11,510 nucleotides of DNA. Origin: Actinomycetota bacterium. GTDB taxonomy: Bacteria > Actinomycetota > Thermoleophilia > Gaiellales > Gaiellaceae. The stretch is taken from NCBI GenBank assembly GCA_005883245.1, contig VAXT01000065.1:1-11510 (forward strand), in the 5' to 3' direction. The translations under genes and the position numbers were made by a program. Of this stretch, positions 1 through 7,768 are shown in pieces. Within the stretch, counting starts at the first letter, position 1. Each line of letters starts with the position of its first letter. A model generated the notes under the pieces. It was not told where the DNA came from. It saw only the letters and a list, made by a program, of their open reading frames with translations, and did not search any database.

Positions 1-1316
1 AGTGGGCGGCGAAGCAAGACGCCTACATCGCCACCCAGGAGATGGTGCTCGTCGACGGATGGCTCGGCGCGCAGGGGGAGTTCCGCGTACCGGTGCGCCT
101 CTACATCGAGGCGCGCTGGGCGAACATCGCCGGCATGCAACAGCAGCTCTGGTTCCCGGCGGACGAGGAGACCAACTTCGAACCCGAGCTGACCGTGATC
201 ATCACTCCCGGTCTCGAGGCGCCGGGCAAGCCGGACAGTCGGCTCGTGACCGTCGACCTGGAACAGGGCGTCAACCGGGTTTTCAACTCGGACTACTTCG
301 GCGAGTCGAAGAAGGGGATCCTGCGGATGTGGAACAAGATGGTCTACGACGGCGGCGGCATCCCGCTGCACGCCGGCTGCAAGGTCATCCCGACGGTCAG
401 CGGTAACAAGGTCTGTCTCACCGTCGGGCTGTCGGGCACGGGCAAGACGACGACGACCTTCACGCGCCAAAACGGCTCGCTTCCCGTCCAGGACGACTTC
501 GTCGCGTGGATGTCCGACGGGACGGTGTTTGCGACTGAGAACGGTTGTTTCGCCAAGACGTACGCACTCAACCGGGAGGACGAGCCGGCGATCTACAAAG
601 CCGTCACGCAGCCGCGGTCCTACCTCGAGAACGTTTCGCAGCATGGCGATGAGCTCGACTTCTACGACGAGAGCTACACGAAGAACGGTCGCGCGACGTT
701 CGGCTTCGAGGTGATCGAGTCGGCGGCGACGCGACCGATCGACGAGGCGCACTTCCTGCTCATCCTCAACCGCAACGAGAACATCATCCCGGCGGTCGCG
801 AAGCTCGAGGGGCCGCAGGCAGCGGCCTTCTTCATGCTCGGCGAGACCCAGGGAACGAGCGCGGGCGGCGCCGAGGAGGCGGGCAAGTTCCTGCGCGTTC
901 CCGGCACGAACCCGTTCTTCCCGATGCCGCACGATCTCCAGGGCAACCGCTTCCTCGAGCTGCTTGAGGAACACCCGCTCGAGGTCTATCTCATGAACAC
1001 CGGGCGCGTCGGCGGCCCCGAGGAAGACGAGCGCTCGAAGAAGGTCAGGATCAAGCACTCGTCCGCGATCGTGAAGGGCATCGCCGAGGGCACGATCGAG
1101 TGGGTCGAGGATCCCGACTTCGGCTACATGGTCGCCGCGTCGGTCCCGGGGATCGACTCCGAGGACATCGACATCCTCCAGCCGCAGCGGCTCTACGATG
1201 CCACGGGGCGTAAGCAGGAGTGCGACGAGGGCATTGCTCGCTTGAAGGACGCGAGGGCCGAATTCCTCGCGAAGTTCCCGAGCCTCTCCGCAGAGATCGT
1301 CGACTCCGTGCACTAG
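1..1316 (+). CDS. pckA: Phosphoenolpyruvate carboxykinase (ATP), 5'-truncated by the window edge
   Basis: This enzyme converts oxaloacetate and ATP to PEP, CO2 and ADP in the cytosol, the entry step of gluconeogenesis from TCA intermediates. The first full codon is at position 3 and the frame is already open there, so about 80-100 N-terminal residues lie outside the window; the ATG at 42 is internal. The ATP-binding P-loop GLSGTGKTTTT is encoded from position 426. A metal/phosphate-binding QDD motif follows about 25 residues later, and HAGCK before the P-loop matches the metal-ligand His region. ENGCFAKT and NTGR are further family motifs. The P-loop form identifies the ATP-type rather than the GTP-type enzyme. 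It differs clearly from the Escherichia coli protein but keeps the order of motifs. The stop TAG is at 1314-1316, 34 nt before the next gene, with no obvious terminator between them. I see no internal damage. Confidence 0.95.
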   Translation, partial: WAAKQDAYIATQEMVLVDGWLGAQGEFRVPVRLYIEARWANIAGMQQQLWFPADEETNFEPELTVIITPGLEAPGKPDSRLVTVDLEQGVNRVFNSDYFGESKKGILRMWNKMVYDGGGIPLHAGCKVIPTVSGNKVCLTVGLSGTGKTTTTFTRQNGSLPVQDDFVAWMSDGTVFATENGCFAKTYALNREDEPAIYKAVTQPRSYLENVSQHGDELDFYDESYTKNGRATFGFEVIESAATRPIDEAHFLLILNRNENIIPAVAKLEGPQAAAFFMLGETQGTSAGGAEEAGKFLRVPGTNPFFPMPHDLQGNRFLELLEEHPLEVYLMNTGRVGGPEEDERSKKVRIKHSSAIVKGIAEGTIEWVEDPDFGYMVAASVPGIDSEDIDILQPQRLYDATGRKQECDEGIARLKDARAEFLAKFPSLSAEIVDSVH

Positions 1317-1350
1317 CAGGCAATCGCCCCGGGAGCGCGAATCCGTCTGG

Positions 1351-2199
1351 GTGCCGGACCGCGCCTCCATCGAGCGGTTCCTCGACTCGCCCGAGCTCTC
1401 GGGCGCGACCCGCCGTGCGTACCGGGTCGATGTCGAGGAGTTCGTGGGCTGGCTGCGGCGGCGCGGCCAGTCGCTCGAGGACGTGGACGCCGCGACCATG
1501 AGCGCGTACACGGCCGAGCTCGGTGCCTCGCGCCCGGGCCGGGATCCGAGCAAGCTCGCCCCGGCCACCATCGCGCGCAAGCTGGCAGCGGTGCGCGCGC
1601 TGCTCCGTTTCGCGCTCGGCGCGGCGCGAGTTCCGGATGGACAGCTGGGGCCGAGGCGCGCTCGCCGTCTGCCGGACTCACCCAAGTCCGAAGAGGTCGA
1701 GGCAGTCCTCGATCAGTACGAGGGGGTCGGTCGGCTCGCCCTCCGCAACCGTGCTCTGCTCGAGCTCGTCTACTCGGCCGGGCTCCGCAGCCGCGAGGCG
1801 GTCGACCTCGACCTCGGCGACGTCGACTTCGAGCAGGAGGCGGTGCACGTCCGAGGCAAGGGCGGCAAGGAGCGTGTGGTGCCCCTCGGCGAGGAGGCCG
1901 CGTACCGGCTCCGCCTCTATCTGGAACAGGGGCGCCCCGGGCTCGTGAACGGGGCCGAGGACGCGCTCTTCGTCTCCGCGCGTGGCCGCCGGCTGGACAC
2001 GAGCACGCTCAGGCGCCTGGTACCCCACCCGCACCGGCTGCGCCACGCATTCGCGACGCATCTGCTGGAGGGCGGAGCCGACCTGCGCGTGATTCAGGAG
2101 CTCCTGGGCCATAGCTCGCTGTCGACGACCCAGACGTACAGCCACGTCGACGGCCGAAGCCTGCGGAAGGTCTATGACCGAGCACATCCCCGATCCTGA
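1351..2199 (+). CDS. xerC: Tyrosine recombinase, XerC-like
   Basis: This is a tyrosine site-specific recombinase, probably one half of the XerC/XerD pair that resolves chromosome dimers at dif. Residues 1-95 form the SAM-like core-binding domain and the rest the catalytic domain. The catalytic set is visible: Arg146 in AGLRSREAV, Lys in GKGGKER, His228 and Arg231 in HRLRH, His254 in LGHSS and nucleophile Tyr263 in TQTYSHV. At 282 residues it is slightly short. The difference lies before the HxxR motif, where LDTSTLRRLVPHPHRLRH leaves out roughly 13 residues present in E. coli XerD. GLRSREA also departs from the usual GLRVSEA. The GTG start at 1351 has no good Shine-Dalgarno sequence. The next gene, a second Xer protein, begins 60 nt downstream. 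Core-gene surroundings and ordinary composition argue against a phage integrase. Assignment to XerC rather than another Xer paralogue rests on its pairing with the more XerD-like neighbour. Confidence 0.8.
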   Translation: MPDRASIERFLDSPELSGATRRAYRVDVEEFVGWLRRRGQSLEDVDAATMSAYTAELGASRPGRDPSKLAPATIARKLAAVRALLRFALGAARVPDGQLGPRRARRLPDSPKSEEVEAVLDQYEGVGRLALRNRALLELVYSAGLRSREAVDLDLGDVDFEQEAVHVRGKGGKERVVPLGEEAAYRLRLYLEQGRPGLVNGAEDALFVSARGRRLDTSTLRRLVPHPHRLRHAFATHLLEGGADLRVIQELLGHSSLSTTQTYSHVDGRSLRKVYDRAHPRS

Positions 2200-2225
2200 G
2201 GCGCCGCTTGCGGTGCCGACCATCA

Positions 2226-2252
2226 GGCCAGACGGGCTCTGCCTGTCTGGCC
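2226..2252 (+). repeat. Inverted repeat / RNA stem-loop between the two xer genes
   Basis: The arms GGCCAGACGGG (2226-2236) and CCTGTCTGGCC (2242-2252) pair over 11 bp with one G-U wobble and a 5-nt loop, CTCTG. The structure ends 7 nt before the ATG of the downstream recombinase. No T-run follows, so it is not a standard intrinsic terminator. It may affect translation initiation or mRNA processing between the two genes, or be a protein-binding dyad. Its role is unknown. Confidence 0.55.
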
Positions 2253-2259
2253 GTCTGAA

Positions 2260-3222
2260 ATGACCGGTCGACCCGACCGAACATCCACGGAACACGCTGA
2301 GGTCAACGCGTTCCTCGCCGTGTCCGCGGCTCGGCTCGCTCCGAAAACCGTCGAGGCGTATCGACGCGATCTGACCGCTCTCGGCGACTTCCTCGGTCAT
2401 GCTCCTTCGAAGGCGACCCCTCGGGAACTGGAGCTGTACGTCGCGGAGCTCCGGGCGCGCGGCCTTGCTGCGACGACGATCGCTCGCCGCATGGCGGCCG
2501 TCAGGTCGTTCTTCCGCCACCAGGTGCTGATCGGGGCCTGCGAGGAGAATCCCGCCGCGGACATCGGCCTCCCGCGCAGGGCGCGCCGCCTGCCGCGCAC
2601 GCTCTCGCCCGGAGAGGCGGAGCGGCTCGTCGAAGCGGCGAACGGCACGGCACCGCGCGACCTGCGCGACCGCGCCCTCGTCGAGCTCCTCTACGGCGCG
2701 GGCCTGCGGGTCAGTGAGGCGGTCGGCCTCGAGCGGAACGGCGTCGACCTCGAAGAAAGGCTCGTCCGCTCGATCGGAAAAGGTGGCAAGGAGCGGATCG
2801 TCCCGCTCGGGCGCAGCGCTGCCGACGCGCTCCGCCGCTACCTGAGCCGCGGCCGGCCGTTCCTCGACAAGCGCCATCGGCCGGAGCTCTTCCTCAACGC
2901 AAAGGGTGGCCCGCTGACGCGCGCGGGAGCCTTCCTGATCCTGCGCCGCCTGGCCGAGAAGGCGGGCCTCGAACCGGGGCGGATCCACCCGCACCTGCTT
3001 CGCCACTCGTTCGCCACGCACCTGCTCGAAGGCGGCGCGGACCTACGGAGCGTCCAGGAGATGCTCGGCCACGCGGATCTGGCCACGACCGAGCTCTACA
3101 CGCACGTGACCGACCGCCGGCGCCGCGAGGCATATTTCTCCGCTCACCCACATGCGAAGAGAAGGCTCAAGGTTTCCAGTGGCGTGCCGATGGCAACACC
3201 TAAGAAAGATGGCTCAACTTGA
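2260..3222 (+). CDS. xerD: Tyrosine recombinase XerD
   Basis: This tyrosine recombinase is expected to act with its upstream partner in a heterotetramer at the dif site, resolving chromosome dimers near division. Residues 8-100 form the N-terminal core-binding domain. The catalytic residues are Arg150 in GAGLRVSEAVGL, Lys in GKGGKER, His245 and Arg248 in HLLRH, His271 in LGHAD and Tyr280 in TELYTHV. Unlike its neighbour it keeps the full-length segment before the HxxR motif. The protein is 320 residues, and about 20 of these form a tail beyond the usual Xer end at HPHAKRR. That tail overlaps the start of the next small gene. The ATG at 2260 is the only reasonable start: no in-frame ATG or GTG lies in the preceding 60 nt. 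It has no clear Shine-Dalgarno sequence, and a stem-loop sits just upstream. The function is well supported; the XerD label is likely but was assigned by eye. Confidence 0.87.
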   Translation: MTGRPDRTSTEHAEVNAFLAVSAARLAPKTVEAYRRDLTALGDFLGHAPSKATPRELELYVAELRARGLAATTIARRMAAVRSFFRHQVLIGACEENPAADIGLPRRARRLPRTLSPGEAERLVEAANGTAPRDLRDRALVELLYGAGLRVSEAVGLERNGVDLEERLVRSIGKGGKERIVPLGRSAADALRRYLSRGRPFLDKRHRPELFLNAKGGPLTRAGAFLILRRLAEKAGLEPGRIHPHLLRHSFATHLLEGGADLRSVQEMLGHADLATTELYTHVTDRRRREAYFSAHPHAKRRLKVSSGVPMATPKKDGST

Positions 3223-3364
3223 CCCGCACATGGCAATGCTCTTCGCACTCACGAGCGGCGTCGGCTATCTGATGATCATGAGCGGCATCGGCAAGAGCAT
3301 GCTCGACTGGAAACGCCGGCGCTCGTGCCCATCATGCGGCCGTACGCCCTGCTCCTGCTCCTGA
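3209..3364 (+). CDS. Small membrane protein with C-terminal Cys motif (51 aa)
   Basis: I cannot assign a function. Translation from ATG 3209 gives 51 residues. A hydrophobic stretch at about residues 9-28 (MAMLFALTSGVGYLMIM region) could span the membrane. It is followed by a basic WKRRR stop-transfer-like segment and then CPSCGRTPCSC, with cysteines at 40, 43, 48 and 50. The Cys pattern suggests a tiny zinc- or metal-binding knuckle on the cytosolic side. The start overlaps the last 14 nt of xerD in another frame, so translation is probably coupled. A purine-rich AAGAAAG lies directly before the ATG. Met8 and Met10 are alternative starts that would keep the hydrophobic segment. The frame is open further upstream to 3152, but those residues overlap xerD and look non-native. 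Stable retention of a hydrophobic segment, positive charges and paired Cys argues that it is real. Confidence 0.7.
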   Translation: MAQLDPHMAMLFALTSGVGYLMIMSGIGKSMLDWKRRRSCPSCGRTPCSCS

Positions 3365-3367
3365 GCT

Positions 3368-3390
3368 CCTTGTAACAGTCTGTTACCAGG
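3368..3390. promoter_or_regulatory. 23-bp dyad between convergent genes
   Basis: The perfect core GTAACAG-T-CTGTTAC (3372-3386) is extended on both sides by CCT and AGG after one mismatch, giving 11-bp arms around a single central base. It lies in the 40-bp gap between the small membrane protein and the convergent HEAT-repeat gene. As DNA it resembles a dimeric repressor operator. As RNA it could fold into a hairpin with a 5-nt loop and act as a two-way terminator, although no T-tract flanks it. I cannot tell which is correct. Confidence 0.45.
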
Positions 3391-3404
3391 TCGGGCTCAG
3401 CCGA

Positions 3405-3908
3405 CTAGCGCCGAACCGCAGCCTTCTTTCGCAGCTCCTCGCCGACCTTGCGCGCCGCCCCGCGTAATTCGCGGTCCTGCTCGTCGTCGTCGGCGATCGT
3501 GCTCAGGATCAGGATCGTCTCGCGCTGCGGTGAGCCGTGGTTCAGGCAGAAGATCGCGAGCCGCCGCACGGCCTGGTTGTCGTCGTGCGACGCGAGCTCG
3601 TGCAGCAGCGGCCGCACGTCGTTGATCAGCCCTGGATGGTCCCGGGACAGGAGCTCGAGCGAGATCAGCGCCGACCCGCGGCAGGCCGGGCTCTCGTCGT
3701 CGAGCCCGCGCCGCAGAAGCTCCGCCTTCTGGCGGTACCGGAACTGGCCAATCGCGCGATACGCGACCGCGCGCTCCCGGTAGTCGGACGAACGGGCCTC
3801 GCCTTCGACCTCGTCCTGCCACTTCGTCCGCAGCTCCGCGAGCTCGCGCTCCGAGCCCTGTTCCGCGAGCGAGGACGCCTCGGCAGCGGCTGAGGCGAGG
3901 TCAGACAG
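3405..3908 (-). CDS. HEAT-repeat protein, apparent CTG start (about 167 aa)
   Basis: This is a soluble, helical-repeat protein of unknown role. The translation contains consecutive amphipathic helix pairs typical of HEAT/PBS-lyase repeats: the SPACRGSALISLELL region, DNQAVRRLAIFCLNHG, and DRELRGAARKVGEELRKK at the end. Its first 40 residues are acidic and probably helical. The coding frame is open from an upstream stop at 3914-3912 down to TAG at 3407-3405. Between them the only ATG, GTG or TTG is a GTG at 3617-3615, which would discard the first half of an evidently coding protein. The best full-length start is CTG at 3908-3906, which overlaps the citrate synthase stop by 8 nt (CTGTCTGA), a typical translational-coupling arrangement. 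A one-base change from ATG to CTG, or a sequence error, is the alternative. Co-transcription with citrate synthase is likely; a functional link is not shown. Confidence 0.68.
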   Translation of the reverse strand: MSDLASAAAEASSLAEQGSERELAELRTKWQDEVEGEARSSDYRERAVAYRAIGQFRYRQKAELLRRGLDDESPACRGSALISLELLSRDHPGLINDVRPLLHELASHDDNQAVRRLAIFCLNHGSPQRETILILSTIADDDEQDRELRGAARKVGEELRKKAAVRR

Positions 3909-4803
3909 CGCTCAGCGACCGCGGTTCGGGGCCGACATAGCGGTCGGCGGGCCTGAACAGGCGCCCGGTCTGCTTCTGCTCGAGGATGTGCGCAGACCAG
4001 CCGGCGACACGCGAGCAGGCGAACATCGCCGGTGTCAGCTCCGGCGGGACGTCGGCCGCGTCAAGGAGCACCGCCGAGTAGAACTCGACGTTCGTCGCGA
4101 TCACGTAGTCCGGCTTGTAGTCGCGCAACGCCGAGAGAGCGGCCTCCTCGAGCGCCTCCGCGACCTCGATGCGCGGCGAGCCCACCTCCTGCGCCACGCG
4201 CTTCAGGATCCGCGACCGTGGATCCTCGGCGCGGTAGACACGGTGGCCGAAGCCCATGATCTTCCCGTGCTGCTCGAGGATATTCCTGACGTAGCCGTCG
4301 GGATCGCCCGTGTTCGCAACCTCGTCGAGCATGGGCAGCACGCGCGCAGGCGCGCCGCCGTGAAGCGGCCCGCTCAGCGCCCCGACGGCCGCCGACATGG
4401 CCGCGCCGCAGTCGGCGCCGGTCGAGGCGACCACCCGCGCCGTGAAGGTGGAGGCGTTGAGCCCGTGCTCCGCGGTGCAGATCCAGTACGTGTCGATGGC
4501 CTTGACGTGGTCCGGATCCGCCCCCCCGCGCCAGCGAAGCAGGAACTTCTCTGCCGCCGTCTCGCCTTGCGCCACCACGTCGTCGGACGCCGGCTCGCGG
4601 CCCTCTGCGACGGCCGCCGAGCGCGCCACGATCCCCATCATCTGCGCGGACAGCCGTCCGAGGTCGTCTCGAGTCTGCCCATCGTCGATATCGACGAGCT
4701 TCTTCAGCTTCCAGACGCCTGCGAGGTGAGCGACCTCGGACTGGAGATCCGCGGGTGCGTTTCCGGTCAGGCCCTGCGGCACGTACGGCTCGGGGTCGGG
4801 CAT
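3901..4803 (-). CDS. Citrate synthase, CitA-type, N-terminally disrupted
   Basis: Citrate synthase condenses oxaloacetate and acetyl-CoA at the entrance of the TCA cycle. Catalytic motifs are present: His in GPLHGGAP, His in GFGHRVYR, and TNVEFY, where this CitA-like group has Glu in place of the usual Asp. The CoA-side segment AGWSAHILEQK is also conserved. The ATG at 4803 gives 300 residues, against about 370 for relatives such as Mycobacterium tuberculosis CitA. The missing part is not simply absent. Immediately upstream in the same frame VWGLLVDDDLGSR matches the family before the chosen Met, and a true-looking N-terminus lies further up in a different frame (4886-4842). About 33 residues between them are gone. 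ATG 4803 is therefore probably not the ancestral start; GAGG abuts it with no spacing. Re-initiation there, a pseudogene or a sequence error are all possible. It overlaps the downstream HEAT-repeat gene by 8 nt. Confidence 0.85.
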   Translation of the reverse strand: MPDPEPYVPQGLTGNAPADLQSEVAHLAGVWKLKKLVDIDDGQTRDDLGRLSAQMMGIVARSAAVAEGREPASDDVVAQGETAAEKFLLRWRGGADPDHVKAIDTYWICTAEHGLNASTFTARVVASTGADCGAAMSAAVGALSGPLHGGAPARVLPMLDEVANTGDPDGYVRNILEQHGKIMGFGHRVYRAEDPRSRILKRVAQEVGSPRIEVAEALEEAALSALRDYKPDYVIATNVEFYSAVLLDAADVPPELTPAMFACSRVAGWSAHILEQKQTGRLFRPADRYVGPEPRSLSAV

Positions 4804-4841
4804 CCTCGAGCCCAGGTCGTCGTCGACCAGCAGCCCCCAGA

Positions 4842-4886
4842 CTCCACCGCCACGACGCCTTCGAGTCCGGGCTTGAAGTCGTTCAT
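4842..4886 (-). pseudogene. Displaced N-terminal fragment of citrate synthase
   Basis: ATG at 4886-4884 opens MNDFKPGLEGVVAVE, which matches the conserved start of CitA-type citrate synthases (PGLxGVVA). Instead of continuing into the family's EPDxxGGALRYRG region, the frame runs into unrelated residues and stops at 4767. The downstream citrate synthase frame resumes with VWGLLVD at codon 4842-4840. Adding one G at 4842/4843 would join the two frames directly, but the protein would still lack about 33 residues. The lesion is thus a deletion of 3n+1 bases, or an in-frame deletion plus a lost G. The -10-like box 8 nt before this ATG supports it as the original start. Confidence 0.75.
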
Positions 4887-4894
4887 GGTCTCGA

Positions 4895-4900
4895 AATCTA
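4895..4900 (-). promoter_or_regulatory. -10 box of the citrate synthase operon
   Basis: Read on the minus strand, TAGATT is followed by 8 nt and then the ATG at 4886. This spacing would put the transcription start at or next to the start codon, giving a leaderless mRNA. No recognisable -35 element is seen 16-18 nt upstream. The same box and spacing occur in front of the divergent isocitrate dehydrogenase gene. Confidence 0.55.
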
Positions 4901-4974
4901 TCGGAGGGCTTGGCGGGACGCCGCTCGCCGCAGGGGCGCGATGGTCGTTCGCAGGCAAGGACGCAGGGAGCGTT

Positions 4975-4991
4975 CGTAGCCAGCGGCTACG
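4975..4991. repeat. 17-bp inverted repeat in the citrate synthase/IDH divergent region
   Basis: CGTAGCC (4975-4981) and GGCTACG (4985-4991) are perfect inverted repeats around AGC. The dyad lies about midway in the 201-bp gap (4887-5087) between divergent citrate synthase and isocitrate dehydrogenase starts. It is well placed to be an operator acting on both genes, but no regulator is encoded nearby. I see no other strong element in the gap apart from the two -10 boxes. Confidence 0.4.
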
Positions 4992-5073
4992 GGCGCGACT
5001 GAGGACGCGGCATGCGGGCGAGCAGCGCGTTCCTGCAGCTCAGTCTGCGTCTCGGCAAGCGCTCCCAGCTAGG

Positions 5074-5079
5074 TAGAGT
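5074..5079 (+). promoter_or_regulatory. -10 box of the IDH-MDH gene
   Basis: TAGAGT is followed by 8 nt (CGCCGCCG) and ATG 5088. There is no Shine-Dalgarno sequence in the intervening bases, so a leaderless transcript starting at or beside the ATG is the simplest reading. No convincing -35 element is present. Confidence 0.55.
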
Positions 5080-5087
5080 CGCCGCCG

Positions 5088-6989
<1,902 letters not shown>

Positions 6990-6991
6990 CC

Positions 6992-7735
6992 ATGGAGCTC
7001 GGTCTCAGCGGCCGCACCGCGATCGTCTGCGGCTCGTCCGCGGGAATGGGCCTCGCGACCGCGGAGGCGCTCAGCGCCGAGGGGGCGAACGTCGCCATGT
7101 TCGCTCGCCGCCGCGACGAGCTCGGACGCCATGCGGAGCGGCTCGGGGCGCTCGCGGTCCGAGGCGACCTGACGAACCCGAAAGATCTGAAGCGCCTGGT
7201 CGACAAGACGCTCGAGGCCTTCGGCGGAATCGACATCCTCGTCAACAACGGAGGCGGCCCACCGCGCACGACCGCGCTGGAGATGACCGACGACGACGTC
7301 GAGGCCGCCGTCGAGCTGCTCCTGTTGTCCGCGATCCGGCTCACGAGCCTCTGTCTCCCCCACCTTCGACGCAGCGGCTCCGGTCGGATCGTCAACATCG
7401 AGTCCAGCTCGGTCCGCGAGCCGCTCGACGACCTCGCGCTGTCCAACTCGATCCGCCCGGGCGTGATCGGGTGGGCGAAGACGCTCGCCCGCGAGGTCGG
7501 CCCGGACGGGATCACCGTCAACACGATCGCGCCCGGAAAGATCGAGACCGAGCGCCTGGCCGAGGGGTTCGCCAACCGCTCGCGCGCCGACGCGATGGCC
7601 GCGATCCCCCTGCGCCGCTTCGGCCGGCCGAAAGAGGTCGCGGAAGTGATCTGCTTTCTGGCTTCCGACCGGGCGTCGTACCTGAGTGGCACGGTGATCC
7701 CAGTCGACGGCGGGCTGTCGCGCTCACTGCTCTGA
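6992..7735 (+). CDS. Atypical SDR-family oxidoreductase
   Basis: This is a Rossmann-fold short-chain dehydrogenase/reductase, similar to 3-oxoacyl-ACP reductase-like proteins; the substrate is unknown. The nucleotide-binding motif is CGSSAGMG near residue 13, and NNGGGPP stands where NNAG is usual. VNIESSS supplies the catalytic Ser region. The usual YxxxK is replaced: alignment through GWAKTLARE places Ser151 at the Tyr position and Arg155 at the Lys position (SNSIR). C-terminal motifs are normal (TVNTIAPG, PLRRFGRPKEVAEVICFLASD, SGTVIPVDGG). An SDR subgroup with an imperfect tetrad and similar SN..R residues is known, so this looks like family divergence rather than decay. ATG 6992 begins 2 nt after the IDH-MDH stop, indicating an operon and probable coupling. 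The protein is 247 residues, full length for a classical SDR. Confidence 0.88.
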   Translation: MELGLSGRTAIVCGSSAGMGLATAEALSAEGANVAMFARRRDELGRHAERLGALAVRGDLTNPKDLKRLVDKTLEAFGGIDILVNNGGGPPRTTALEMTDDDVEAAVELLLLSAIRLTSLCLPHLRRSGSGRIVNIESSSVREPLDDLALSNSIRPGVIGWAKTLAREVGPDGITVNTIAPGKIETERLAEGFANRSRADAMAAIPLRRFGRPKEVAEVICFLASDRASYLSGTVIPVDGGLSRSLL

Positions 7736-7756
7736 GCCACAGCTTCACGACGCCCG

Positions 7757-7762
7757 TATCCT
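7757..7762 (+). promoter_or_regulatory. Possible -10 box before the PDZ-Lon gene
   Basis: TATCCT fits TANNNT and lies 6 nt before ATG 7769. However, GAGGAA fills those 6 nt and could serve as a ribosome-binding site on a transcript from further upstream. Leaderless start and read-through from the SDR operon are both possible; the gap after the SDR stop is only 33 nt. Confidence 0.35.
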
Positions 7763-7768
7763 GAGGAA

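Noticed and set aside
2265..2279. Hairpin CGGTCG-ACC-CGACCG at the start of xerD
   Set aside because: A 6-bp GC-rich dyad inside coding sequence is expected by chance in this composition.
1678..3021. 447-codon minus-strand open frame opposite the xer genes
   Set aside because: It is antisense to two well-supported recombinases and its composition is typical of a high-GC shadow.
1351..3222. Integrative element or integron suggested by two tyrosine recombinases
   Set aside because: Flanking genes are core metabolism, composition is unchanged, and I found no direct-repeat attachment sites, cargo or tRNA target.
3405..3617. GTG at 3617-3615 as the start of the HEAT-repeat gene
   Set aside because: It would give 70 residues and drop an upstream half that reads as continuous helical repeat sequence in the same frame.
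3988..5076. 362-codon plus-strand open frame opposite citrate synthase
   Set aside because: Its Arg/Val/Asp-rich translation has no recognisable domain and lies antisense to a gene with catalytic motifs.
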